This document shows positions 49,001 through 61,210 of a stretch of DNA of 64,000 nt, piece after piece. Location of the stretch: contig NC_034424.1 of NCBI RefSeq assembly GCF_002078875.1, positions 9,085,326 to 9,149,325 on the forward strand. The letters run 5' to 3'. A program made the position numbers and the translations under genes. Every line of letters begins with the position of its first letter. The first letter of the stretch is position 1. This DNA comes from Numida meleagris (lineage: Eukaryota; Chordata; Aves; Galliformes; Numididae). The notes below the pieces were generated by a model. It saw only the letters and a list, made by a program, of their open reading frames with translations. It was not told where the DNA came from and made no database searches.

Positions 49001-50679
49001 TTGGGTCACTTCAAAACATCGGTGTAAGTTATTAAACCCCACCTTGATCCCAAGTGTAGAATAATGTATGCTTTTCCTCCACCTCCAACCTGTAACTCGC
49101 TTTTTAGGGGGTCTTTCAGCAGTGACCTGTCTAGAAATGATGCAAGACCAAGGATCAGCATTCAGTGACTTGGAGCCTTCTTGCTCCCCTGAGTGCAGCT
49201 GACCTTGTTTGCCTTGTTCTTCTGACACAGCATGGATAGAGAAGAGGGCACTGCTCGATGTATGTGATCTCTGCTTGCATACGCCTACAAATTAATGCTG
49301 GCTTTTATTTAAAAATGCTATTAGAAAAATGCAATAGGAAAAATGAGTTATTTGTTTTTTTCTGATATTCTGTGATGTGATTTTCCTCCTGTGCTGGTGT
49401 TACTGTGGTGTAATTTGCATTGGAGCTTTTCCTGATTTAGGCCCGAGTGAAAGGAGAACCAAGCGCAGCCGGGCTGTGTGTCCAGGAGCTCCGTGCTGTG
49501 GCTCGTCCTCCAAATGCCAGTGAGGAAAATCTCTTTGGAAGTTTCTGCCTTGCTCATCCCATTTACTGAAACCAAATTTCAAGAAGCTAATCGGGCAGAG
49601 AGTGCAAAGGATGAAACGTTAGAAATCAAGTTAATGAAGCTGAATCACCAATTTGTGACCTAGAAGACTATTAGGAGTGGTCAGAATTAATTAACTCCTC
49701 TTTGCAATGCTTCAGAGGAAGCCAGCTAGCCAGGCGTGGGGACCCGATGGACACCGATGGGATCTGACTACCTGGAGCTGCACAGAAATGCAGCGTGGCT
49801 GCTCCTGGGCCCCAGATGAGCTCCAGGGGTGGCCGGGAAGCGCAGTCAGGAGGAGCAGAATGGAGAGCTGCCATCGTCCTTTCCTGCGCCCTGCTCTGTC
49901 GTGCTTATTCAGGGACACGTGGAGAAGCAGTGAAAGGGCTGTCCATGCAGTCCTGCCATCGAGCACAAGAGAAGCTGCCCAGCTCCTGGTGCCGCAGTGT
50001 GGGCGTGCTGTATCTGAGCTTGGGAACCTGGAGCTGGGTGTCAGCATCAGCCCTGGGCAGGGATGGGACGGGGACATCAGTGCACAGCAGGGCAGCCTCC
50101 CATGGTCTCAGAGGGCTGGCAGCCACCAGCAGAGGTACAGAAACGGGGACACAGTGCACTGCTGATACGCGGCTGATTCAATCAAAACTAGGACTGAGCC
50201 CTAAACTCTTCCAGGGAGAGACAATCCACGGATCAAGCTGTGGCTTCTTTCCTTTCAAAGGTCAGACTTCCAGACAGCTCTGGCTGATTGTTGCCAAAAT
50301 AAATCGGTCATTTGCAGTACTCAGTGATATGAAATCAGCTTATCAGTTGAGTTGAAGTGAACGTGAAAGGCAATACCCAACTGAGTAATTCTGTAGGATT
50401 TTAAAGATGAGTATTTTCCTCATCAATCTTTTTGGGGCAAATATGGAAGGAAGAAGATACCGCATTTTTTTTTCACTAACCAGAACTGCAGTGTTTCTTC
50501 TTGAGTTGATAAACTCCTTTGTGTGCTAAACAGCCCATGGGAGAAGGAAGGGAAGGAAAGATTGGTGGAGACATGGCTCCGGGTCCTTGAATAATGCATT
50601 GTTCAGTAAATTGACTGTCCGACCTGGAAACAGTGCACTGTGTGTGATCAACATCGACATTGCTAGCTGGACAGCTTAC

Positions 50680-50970
50680 AAAGAAGCATTTTGGAATTAA
50701 TTTGATGATTATGAAAATGTCTTAGATCCTTTGCTGAAGGCTAAATAAACACAATTAAAATATTCTTAGTTTTCACTGTGCTTTGTTCAGTTCATTAAGT
50801 GTAACTAGAGCTTCCAGTTATCTGCATTTAGTTTTTCAAAAAATTGGAGGGTATTTTTAGAGCAATGTAAAGCTTATTGCTAATTACACCTGGGGGGAAA
50901 TCTCATTAGGTATTCATTTGCTTTCAGAGTTTAAAACAATTCTAATGAGCTGCATTAGTTGTGATAACAC
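50680..50970. promoter_or_regulatory. Candidate conserved noncoding element with abutting TAATTA and CACCTG
   Basis: A sharply AT-rich block between GC-rich flanks holds GGAATTAATTTGATGATTAT, CAATTAAAAT, TTCATTAAGTG and, at 50881-50892, TAATTACACCTG, where a homeodomain core directly abuts an E-box. CTCATTAGG and GCATTAG follow. No frame or repeat similarity is seen. Of the blocks in this window it most resembles a developmental enhancer, but that remains inference. Confidence 0.35.
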
Positions 50971-52559
50971 TGACTGACTCTCCCTCGTCTGCTCCCCCTG
51001 GCCTGTCTGGAGCAGACAAAGCTGCTCTGGGGCCGGCAGCTTTGTGAATGTGACCTTGGTGCTCTTTAGGCGGGGGAAGCGCAGAGCAGAGAGGGTTGGG
51101 AGCACAGCGCTGCGGTGCTGCTGCCGCTTTCTGCCCTAGCAGCGTGGGCTTGGCCGGGCCGTGAGAGGCGGCCACACAAGCACCTGTGACCGGGCCTGGC
51201 CCGGTGGGTGCAGCTGGGGCTGTGCAGCACTTGGGCTCGGAGGAATTGGCGCGATCATGGAGGAGCAGCTGCTGCCGCTGGACATATCCACTGCTCGCAG
51301 TCGCTGCAGCGTGGAGGTTTGTCAGCCGATGCGTCTGCCTGGGACAGTGCTGTGTGCACAGAGCAGCACAGTTCTCGGCCCTCTGCTCTGCTGGCTCCCA
51401 GAAGAACTGCTGTTGTGCCGCTGTCTGGGGGAAGGAAAGGCTTCTGGGGAAGAGCCATCACTGCCTTGGATGACCTGTGGCCACGGTGGTGAAGCTGTTG
51501 AAGCTGAAGTGAAGAAGGGGCTGCCTTACTTAGTGTGAAGAGTGTTGAAGCAGGGCAGATAGAGCAGAACCATTTTCACTTCTCATTACATTGGTACATT
51601 TTTGATGAATTGGGAAGCTGAGAGGAATTCAGTCTTTGTGCTGAATGCATATATTATTGGGGCTGAGCTTTTCATCCGTCCCCGGCAACGCCTCAAACCC
51701 AAGAACTTCTGCCCAATGTAAGTTTTGATCTTGCTCCTTTCTGTTGTACAGACAGAGCATCTTTGTCCAGGGCAGTTTGGATAAATGGAGGATAAAAATT
51801 ATAACTGCTCCACACAACTTACTGTAACTAGCTCATGCAATCATTTGAATGTGTTTAAGTCAGCTCTTTCTAATCATGCAAAGCAACATAGTGGCCTGGG
51901 AAAATATCTGTTTATAAGGCTATGTAAGCAACGTAAGATATTCATCTCCTCATCTGGCATGCAAGGAGGGAAGCTGTTTGCGCACACACATCTCTATAAA
52001 TGGCGTCGCAGGAAGGTGACTGTGAGCTGAGACACTCCTCTGGAGACCAAGGAGACTCAATGTGGATGTAAAGTGGCACTTTGAGACAGGTTTACTGCTG
52101 CTTCCAGGCAGAGGCTATGAATTGAGCGGCAAGATAATGGTGTAGGAGTGATCACACACAGAGCAGGATATATGGGATTCTTTGGTAATTGGGGACATTT
52201 TGGCATTGGAGCTGAGCAGGGTGAGAACAAGCTGGAGGAGTCTGCATGTCAGCAGGAAGGAAAAGGCTGGCAGCAAAGATGGAAGCTAATTTTGTTTTAA
52301 TCTATTGGTTGTGGAGTAGAGAAGCGTAAAGAGGCAAGTAGAAATGTCAGGCTTGGCAACTGGCAGAGAGAATGTGCCCGAGTCGCCTGGACCAAAGTTG
52401 TAAGTAGAAAGGTGGAAACCAGACTTTATTCCTCAAAGGAAAAGAGAGCACAGAAAACGAAGCTTTCAGGGAGCGCGGGTATGAAGTGGATGGTTGGTAC
52501 CAAACCCCCTACTCTATGGCTCTCTTATTAGAGAGGTTAAAGGAACTGTGGGTCTAAAT

Positions 52560-53260
52560 TGGAAAGGTTTTCACAGGCACTTCACAGAGCTGAAGTGTTT
52601 TGCAGGAGATTCCTCAAAGGTGGAAGGCGGACAGCCTCCCACCATTATTTAAGGAACGACCCAGATGTGCACCAGGGTCTTGCAGGGAAGTTCGTTTCTC
52701 TTTAGGTGAAGACAAGTCTTAGAAAATGTTTTAATAGATGAAAAGTGGCCTGTTGAGAAACGCACAGCTTGACCAAAGATAGCCAGTGTGGTTTCCGGAA
52801 AGGACCTTTTCTGCCTCGCTAACTTTTGGAAATTTCTTTTTTTAGAACATACACTCCTGTCAGCATAGACAAGAGGCTAAGCAGCAGTCAGGAGAGGCTT
52901 GGATCTTCAGACAGTGTTTGACAGGGTCCCACGTCGGAGGTTAATGTCTAAAGGTGGGGAGTTGGAAAGGGGAAGAATTGGCTCACTGATTGAAAATTGG
53001 CCAGAGGACAGGAGCAAAGTGGGGAAAGGAGGCATAAATAGAAGCCTTTCAAGATGAAAGACAAGTTAATAAAGGAGCATGTACTGTAGGAGACTGCACT
53101 GGCGGATCCTGGTCTTTCTGATAGTTAGAGTGTATGAAAGACCTGGCTGAGGACATAGAAAGCAAGATTTCCTACTTTGCAGATCACATCAGATTCAGAA
53201 TGAGTGGTGAATAATGAAGAATTCCAATACAGGCAAATTGGAGACCAACTTCTAGGCTCT
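52560..53260 (+). mobile_element. Decayed CR1/L3-type LINE, reverse-transcriptase relic
   Basis: Fragments of a non-LTR reverse transcriptase appear in the right order but in three different frames. They are SQCGFRKG at 52781-52804, FDRVPRRRLMSK at 52917-52952 (family form FD.VPH..L), an IENWPEDRSKV-like stretch near 52990-53025 (family form W..NWL..R.Q.V), and SYFADHIRF at 53170-53196, where the catalytic FADD has become FADH. Stops and frameshifts separate them, so it is long dead. Such blocks are typical of CR1-clade elements, including the old L3 type. The 5' limit is uncertain and related sequence may begin near 52.1 kb. Family name is from memory of the protein motifs. Confidence 0.7.
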
Positions 53261-54349
53261 AATGTGATGGCAAACATAGATCCAGATAGAACAATACATT
53301 TTACAGCAAGATATTTGGTTACTGGTATCTGACTTCCCTTTAAACATTCTGGGATGGTCATTGGTTTTAATACATCCCAGCGGGCTGTACTTCTTGCCGG
53401 GCTGCTGGAAGAGCCTCACAGAGAGTACGCACGTGTACATGGTAAATTTCATTCTCTTTTTGAGTTGAGGGGAAAACAACTGCAAGTGTTTCAAAGGGCA
53501 AAAGCATCTGGGTGGAAAATGGCAGAAAGCAAGGTTGAACGAACTGGCTTTGAAGAAATACACAAAGAGCTATTCCTTCCATATTCAATCCAAAGTTCAG
53601 AATAGCTCAGCCTAGTTGGAGAACAAACCAAGCCCACATACATAGGAAAGTCCATCTGATCCTTGTATTTCTGCCTCAAAATTGAAGAAACATCTTTTCA
53701 GTATGTCCTGGTCCTGCAGTGGTGAACAGCTCTAGCCAAGAGGAAGCCTTTTAGCGGCGGAACGGCTGTTTCCCAAGCACGCCGCACAGCTGGCAAGGCA
53801 ATTCACGTGGCTGTACGTTACCTGAGGGAGCCTGGCTGACTGCGAGGGAGCAAATCTGTCTGCTGGTCTATAAAGGATCGATAGCATTTTCCACTGTCTC
53901 AGAATGAATACTCTAGTGGTGGAAGGAAGAGGTATCTGTGCTAGTGCTTAAATGGTATTTCTCTGTCAGCCTTCAGATACTGCAATTAACCCTAAGAAGA
54001 AGAGCAGCCTTGGGGGCAAAGTACTGCAGCAGAAGGAGCCGTGCTCAGACGGGATGGGTGTCGTTGGTGCTTCTGCCCCATTGGCCCAAAGCGGGGTTCC
54101 CGATCCTGAGCACATCCTGCTCGGAAATCTCCTGACATCAGCAGGATAAAAGCACGTAGCCTCTGGAAAGAGGAGTAGTTTGACTGTCTGAGTATGGCAC
54201 GGAGGCAGACCTTGAGATGCTCCTGAGATTCTCCCGAAATGCCTGTCTGTTTTGAAAGTTAAACTTCTGAGTGTTTTACTTCAGTAGCGAAAACAGCCTT
54301 ACTAGGGTCTTTCCCCGGGCCTATTCCTTGGTGATTTATTTCTTGTCCT

Positions 54350-54620
54350 CCAACTAGGCTTGTGAAAATTCCTTTGGTTATTTTTGGGGTACTAATTAAG
54401 TGTGCAGTAGAAATTATATTATACAACTGGTAATGAGCAAAAGCTCAGATACAGTCATATACCAACCAAACCTTGGCAAAATGTAATTAGCTCAGCATTT
54501 GATACTTTCTTATTCTGCTCTTGATTTTTTTTTCTGTCTCCCCCTATAATGAGTTCTTTGAACCTAAATCAAACAACATTTTCAACGGAGATAGGTAATG
54601 AAATATTAGTCAAACCCATT
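54350..54620. promoter_or_regulatory. Candidate noncoding element with two TAATTA sites
   Basis: The AT-rich block includes GGTACTAATTAAGTG (TAATTA at 54393-54398) and AATGTAATTAGCTC (TAATTA at 54484-54489), with a T run near 54526-54533. No frame or repeat similarity is evident. Confidence 0.27.
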
Positions 54621-56621
54621 GCGATGGGCAGATGTGTCACTGCTTTGTAAGATCTTAAAAGGAACTCGGAGATAATGGCAGAATGGCTCTTGCTTTGCTG
54701 CAGATCCTCCAGGCCAGCCCTATGGGTTGCGCAGGAATGTCGTGGACAGCTCTGTCTTTCAAGCCCAGCACATTTGGAAAAATGAGTTGCCACTTTGCTG
54801 AAAGCAATGGGATTGAGACAAGAAAAGCCACTTCTGCTTCGGGATCAAACCAGCAGATTCTCTGTGCCAAGAGGGAACCTGGAATAAGTATTAAGTCTTG
54901 CAGGAACACTGAGGGAACGAAATATGTGTGCTTGGCCTCACGGCAAAGACAAGGGAGCTTATAAAGCAAACAGTTGTGAGCTACCGAGCTTGCTGTTCAC
55001 CAGGGAGAGGAGCGGTTTGCTGGAGCTCTAGTTTCCAGATTAGCATCGTACAACAGCCTCATCTATTAGTATAGTGTACTCTTATGTCTGAGATGCTGCG
55101 GCGGCGCTGAATCGCTTCCCCAGACACTAACTTTTTAGTTTCTCAGCAGCAAGGTTGTTTGGAAAACAAAATATTGGTCCCCCAAGAAACTCTGATATTT
55201 TAGATTATTTTTTTTGTGCTAAATTGTAATAAAAATCAAAATGTTGAAATGCTGCCTTGAACAAAACATTTGAAATATTTCAGTTGGGACAAAACCCGCA
55301 AAACATGATTATCAAAACATTATCTTTCTCTAATACAGAAGCATCTCAGTGCAATAATTTCAATGTGTCAGGGATGATATATAGCATTGAAGTATGTGGG
55401 GATATAGACTTCAGAATGTAGGAACAATTTGTTCAGAAATATTCCTATTTCAAGCTTTGTTGAACTGCCCGTGTTCCCAGGGAACACTTGTATTCTTGAT
55501 GAAACAGCATTTTCTGTTTTCTTTGACATGTGGACAAAATCATTCTGAGCAGCAAGACTGCGGTGGCAGCAGCAAGGATGGTCACAGCTCTTGTCACCCA
55601 ATTTATTTAATGTTCGTTTTTGCTTCAGCTGTAGTCCTGCAAGTCTCTCATGCTTGTGCTACCTTTAGCCTTATCTCTGTGAGTTATTACTGCATGATTT
55701 GGAAACTGAATCCAGGCTCTGACCCATCCCACACGTCAGAGGACTTGGTGTTGAACTGGGCAGTAGCAGTAAGGGGATCAATAGCTGTTTCAGCCTCTGG
55801 CTCTCTTTGTAGATGCGCGATTCCCATGTGTCTGTGTGTTACTTCATCTCCCCAGCATCTGCCAAGACACCCTTTGGAATGCCTGTTCTGTTGAGACTTG
55901 AGAGGCAGCCCTGGTGGCACATCACTGTGTGCCTGGCAGCAGGTTTTCTCCGTCCTGGGATGTCACTGCCCCAGCAGCTCATCCTGAAGGCATCACCCTC
56001 TGAGGAGGTATTCTGTCTCTGCTCTGCCTCCTTGCTTGGTCAGGGATCCTGGTGCAGGCTAATCCCCGAGTTGGGCAGCCTCACCCCTTGTCTTTTATTG
56101 CCTGGTGCCCATCTTGCCGGCCAAAATGATGAGGGCTCACCAAGGAAAGAGCCCAAGTTGCCAGGCCTCTGCCACAGGCCCTGCCAACACTCGGGCAGCC
56201 TCAGAGCCTTTGCTATCCTTCTAAGCATTCTCCTTCTCTCTGGTAGAGCAGCCTTATTACAGCAATAAAAATAACAAGGTCCCTGCAGACCTCTTTATAA
56301 AGAACAATTTAGAGCCAGGAGTAAGTGTGAGGATCAGGATGAAAATAGGCTATCACAGTGCTAATGTGATATACAGGTGCGGTTCGGGCATTATATTGGT
56401 GCAGGGAAGCTGTGTGCCTTGGGAAGGCTGGGACTCAGCGTGGGACCTGGGAGGGGGACAGGAGCCATGGGTTCAGCACCCACTGGGGTGACGTGACAGG
56501 TGTGAAGTGGTTCTGCTGGGTTTAGTGAATCCAAACATCAAATGTCAAATCAGTCTATCCAAGAGCCACCTCGATGTTTAGATATGTTAGTCTGGAACAG
56601 TGAAAACAAAATGCATGTTCA

Positions 56622-56688
56622 TTGCAGAGGAGTTGGACTTGGTGACCTTTAAAGGTCCCTTCCAACTCTAAAGGATTCTGTGACTCCA
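56622..56688 (+). mobile_element. CR1 retrotransposon 3' end, short fragment
   Basis: AGTTGGACTTGGTGACCTTT, AAAGGTCCCTTCCAACTCTA and GGATTCTGTGACTCC match the terminal part of a CR1 element in the sense direction, ending with a degenerate ATTCTGTGA unit. Only about 65 bases remain, an extreme 5' truncation of the kind common for CR1. Confidence 0.9.
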
Positions 56689-57604
56689 TGCTATCCATTC
56701 ACTGCCATGGACATTTCCAGGTGCTGCTCATGACCTCTGCCAGTGGCCACTGGGCTGAAGAGAGGTGTACAAAGGCAGCAGTTCAAAGTCCCCAGATGTC
56801 ATCTCCTTCCTCAGAGGCTGCTGTGTTTGCACCTCTGGTCTCTGGCACTAGAAACCCACAAAACCACACATCTCAGTAGTCTGCAGGCACAAAGCAAAGG
56901 CAAACTGGTTGCTGAGCTTGCCCAAGCAGTAAGACGGTTGAATGTCTTGTGAAGGCAGTAAGAAAAAGTAAAGCTTTTGCATATGATTTGGGGAAAGAGT
57001 TAAAAATGGAGTGGTATCCCCCATGGGAGAAGCATTTGTGAATGGAGAACCTGCTGTTGGAACTGGTGTTTTCTTCCAGAGGACAAAAATCCTAAACTGG
57101 AGTGCACAGTAAAAGTCTGCTCAGCTGCAGCAGGGGCGAGACCAGCCATGCTGCAGACAGAAGGCAAGCAGCCGGCAGGCAAGGAAAGGATCTTTTCCCA
57201 TCTCCTGCTTCAGTGCAAATGGAGGGTAAATAGGAAACAGGCCAGGATTCCTGAGGAGGCTTTCAGGCACATACGTTGCATGCGTGTGTCAGGAGGGAAG
57301 CATTTGGAAGGAAGGCTTGCATTAATGGCACATGCACAGTGCCATCTATTTTTTTTTTTTCAAAGTGAACTTACAGAACTGCATATATTGAGAGATAGGA
57401 GAGCATAGCAGCTCCTGACATCAGTGAGATAGGGCAGATAGATTTATAAAGTTTCATTTATAAAAAATTGGGGTATTAATCATGGCCACATTTTCTCCCT
57501 CCTGCTCTTCACACACTGCTTTTTCCTGGGGAAAGGACATGTCCCCTGGTCACACAGTGCTGTTGAGTTCCTGCTCTGCTTTCTGACCCCTTCACCCAGG
57601 GCGG

Positions 57605-57622
57605 TTGCCCTCTGGTAGCTGC
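57605..57622 (-). promoter_or_regulatory. CTCF-like site
   Basis: The reverse complement contains CTACCAGAGGGCAA, one substitution from the CCASYAGRGGGCA core. Motif evidence only. Confidence 0.28.
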
Positions 57623-59624
57623 AAGTGGGAGCCCTGACAAGGGGGCTCTTCTGCTGACTTCCACTGAGGTGTGCTAGATTCCAGGCTTTGCTCTGTGCAA
57701 GTCAGGAGAGCAGCGGCTCTGCAGCTGCAGGAGCTCGGCTGCCCAGCCGTGTTACTTCCTGTGTGACATCTGCCCTGCTGCTAGCTCTAAACAGAGCAAG
57801 ATGGAGATCCTGGAAAACCCAGAATGGCTTTACTTGGAAACCTCATTAAACGGAAAAGAAAATCACTTTTGTTCTAACCACACTTAGTGATAACTGTAGC
57901 AGGTTGGACTATTCACTTCCTGTAGCTATACCACTAGCAGGAGCTTTGCTTAGCTGTGAAGTTTGTCATTCTGCACCTCTATTTTCAAGTCGGTACCAGG
58001 AACTGTGAACATTTCTGTGTGCTGTATCTTTCCTACTCAGGTGTTTCAAAGCAGTGCTCCTGCTGCAGTGCTGCAGCTGCATGAACATGTGAGGGGGATG
58101 AGCGCATGTTGCTTTTATTTGTAAAGTGCAGTGAGAAACCACTATCCCGACTAAGAAATTCACAGATAAGGCTGCACAGTGGGAGTTCTTGGCTATATGT
58201 GCATGAGGAGCAGCTGCATTGGTGCAGGGCTCAGCTGCGGCATCAGCCTCTGCCACCTGCCCGGGGAGCAGCGCGGGACGGGAAGGCTGGGTGCTGCAGC
58301 CCTGCTCGCTGCCAGCTACCAGTCAGCTGGACAGAGGGCAAAGGAGCCCTGAGTCTGGCTCTGCAGCCTCCATTTCATCCTCGTGTTTCTGCCTTGGCTC
58401 ATTTTTTGGCTCCCTCGGCAGGAACTTGGCAGCAGCGCAGTGCCCGGCGCGCTTGGAGGCACAGCTCCTGCTCTGTGGCTCGAGTGTTGCTAAATGAGTG
58501 ATGCAACCGACTTGGGAGCCCAGGCCTCTCCTGCATATTAAGTTACTGCTGCCTCCTCAATATGTTTTTCTGTGCTACAGGCAAGCCCTTGTAGCCTTTC
58601 TTTCTGCTTCAGTGAGGATTATCTGCCCCATGCTAAAACACTTGGTCTGGTCCCAAGGAAACTTAAGCACCCACAGGAAATGTTTCTAAAATACAGAGCA
58701 GTGTCTTGCTGTGCTCTCTTCCACAGAGCTCCCTGCTGCTGACCAGTGGACGCGTGCCAGCAGCGGTCCCTGCACAGTCCCCCAGCCCTGGCCAGCAGCG
58801 CCTCGATGCTCGGGCGGCTGTCGACTCTGCTCCGCGCCTGCCTGGGAGGGCGGCCGGCTGCGATCCCTGCTGGCAGCTCCTCCTCGCATCGTGCGAGGCT
58901 TGCGAGCACGAGATTGCTATAATATTGAGCAAGGTTTTCCAACACATGCTTTCCTCTGGCAAATCGCCACCCACAGCGCAGTGTGCCAACATAACACTTT
59001 GACTTAAAGAGGGAAAACTGCCAGATAAATGTTTTAGTTGCAGGCCTGTTTCATTGTTGAATTCTAAAATCTTGGCGAAAGTCTTTGCCAGTGGAAGGGG
59101 AAGCAGCCTTGCTGTTGGGGCTGGTGAATAGGGACCGGAGCGAACGTGTTCAGGAATGACATTTGGTGGACACCACCCGCCAGCTCGTTACATTCCCTGC
59201 TTTCTGCAGCAGAGACGCGCAGAGCAGGTCAGTGACAGCCGCGTGGGGGACCCCGTAATTGTCGAGTGCTTGGCAAGCAGTAGGGCTTCCTGGGATTGCG
59301 AGGCATTTCTCAGTGTTTTGGGGACATCTTTTGAGCCTGTAGCTTTCTCTTTGACATGCTGTCCTTTCATGGCTGTGGGGATAAGTCCCTGGCACCAAGA
59401 AAATTTTCAGTGGAGCAGAACAGTATTGGACGAAAAGAAAACGGAATTTGCATTTGAGTCACTGGAATAAGAGTGGGCCATAGCTCTGCTCCCTGCCACA
59501 CCTGGAAGGCTTCCTTTGGAGTACTGCCATTGCTGTGCTCTCTGTTAATTGCATGCAAGCTCTCCTACTACTCTGAGCACCCAGTGATGGTTGTGTGTGC
59601 ACCATCTGGGCATAACGTCATCCA

Positions 59625-59683
59625 GAAGAATAGAATTGGAATAGAACTAGAACTAGAATAGGAATAGAATAGAGTAGAAACAG
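59625..59683 (+). repeat. AGAATA/GAACTA simple repeat
   Basis: Imperfect units such as AGAATAGAATTGG, AATAGAACTAGAACTAG and AATAGGAATAGAATAGAG follow one another. This is a decayed pentanucleotide-hexanucleotide microsatellite. Confidence 0.9.
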
Positions 59684-61084
59684 AGTACTATAATTGTTGA
59701 TTTTCAGAAGAAAGCCCTGCCTGTGTGTGTGGATAGCCACCTACACAGCTTTTACTCATCAGGTATCACTGTGTCTGAAACAAGACTAACTTCCTTTCTC
59801 TTTATTCCCTACTGGTCTTGGTGGGAAGGAGGAGTCACTTGTGTTATCAGCGCTGAGATGAGCCCGAGCTGAGCAGGACCTTCTCAGGGCCATGAGCTGA
59901 GCTCAGCCCTGGGGCTGCTCACACCCTCCCCTTCCATCTGCATCATGTAGTTGAAGAGCATCTTTGCACTGACAAAGTGCCCGGGCCACAGCTTTTCATC
60001 TGCACCTGGGCTTCCCCGCAGTGCTGAGCCCTGTTGCGTGGTTCTGCTGCTCCGCTCTGGCTCCTGCTACAGCACGCAGGGCTTCAGAGAGAAAATCAAA
60101 CTGCTCTAAATTCCAGTAAGCGAATCTGTGACTCTTCATGGCAACTCCACATTATTCCCAGGTTGTTTGCTATTTTCTCTGTTCCTCCTTCCCTGCTGCC
60201 TTCATTATCACGCTGAATATCACCAGGGCAGCATGACAGGAATCTGGAGAGACACATTATTAGGACAGCCTTGTTCATACCTCTGAACTGCAGCGTTTGT
60301 TAACATTTCTAAGCTTGAAAGGGTGGGGGAGGATGGCAAAACCTGATTCTCCAGATGAGAAAGACACGTTCTAGCAGCACGTCTCAGTGAGATGCGCACT
60401 TCACCCTTGTTACCAGTGACCATCCGTTGGCGGGACCAGGAGCCCAGCCTGGCCGGGGGCAGCTCTGGGCCCTGGGGGGCACAGCGTGGGCCCACAGAGC
60501 TGAGCTTCCCTGTGCCATACTTTGCACAGGTGCTCGGTGTGAGCAGCTCTGCCCCTGTGCAGTGCAGTTGCAGCGCTTCGTAGAGCTCTGTGACGTGAGA
60601 TGCTGTACGAATACTTGCAGACAGCATTGCAGCAGCAGTGAGCAGAAGCTTCTTTAAAAAGGACCTTGCTCCATGCACGTGGCCGTGCTGTGTTTGCAGA
60701 ACCCAGCAGTGTGGTGGAGGCAGGGGTGGGAATGTCAGGGGGGGCTGTTTGAGCCTGGGACTTGGGCACTTTGATGCGACCCTAGGTGTGCTGCCAAAGG
60801 CCTCATCTGTTGCTGTGAACGTTGTCTGCCTTTAATGTTAGCTTGCCAGGAGGCCTCTGCTCTCCTGCCCCAGCTGGGGGCCTGGTGCCCTTCCAGGGGT
60901 TCCCAGGAACTTCGGCAGGACGCAGTGTGCAGGGCTGGCATCCTGCCACCGTGACTTCCACAGCTCCCGTAGTGCCAGCAGGGGAACTGAGAGAAGTTCC
61001 TACGGACAGAAATGTGTTCTTACTGTTTCCTGTTATGAAAAACCACCAAAGCATCAAATCTTGGTGGTTTCACTTGTTTACCTC

Positions 61085-61210
61085 CAAATGAACTAAGAAA
61101 CTTAAAAGTATTTCTCACAAGTAATTAAATTAGGATTTTTTTTCTGCAGTTGCTGGAGGTAATTTTACATTTTAATTAGCTCTAAGCTACAGACACATTC
61201 CTGACCTGAG
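61085..61210. promoter_or_regulatory. Candidate noncoding element with two TAATTA sites
   Basis: An AT-rich block in GC-rich surroundings contains AAGTAATTAAATTAGG (TAATTA at 61122-61127) and TTTTAATTAGCTC (TAATTA at 61173-61178), 45 bases apart. No frame or repeat similarity is seen. Confidence 0.25.

Larger units (their letters stand above)
28481..52559. other. Long noncoding interval downstream of the CpG island
   Basis: About 24 kb with no exon I can support. GC-rich, moderately CpG-containing patches occur at about 35.1-35.45, 42.7-43.1, 45.45-46.1, 47.7-47.9, 49.7-50.15 and 51.0-51.3 kb. They generate spurious long frames such as 34890-35474, 46861-47454 and 49795-50355 (all +). AT-rich blocks at 33.5-33.96, 35.5-35.8, 36.65-36.9 and 50.68-50.97 kb look like candidate regulatory elements. 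Simple T-runs are at 31137-31149 and near 45379-45389. Confidence 0.6.

Noticed and set aside
49795..50355. 186-codon + strand frame
   Set aside because: Overlaps other open frames on both strands in a GC-rich patch; no similarity recognised.
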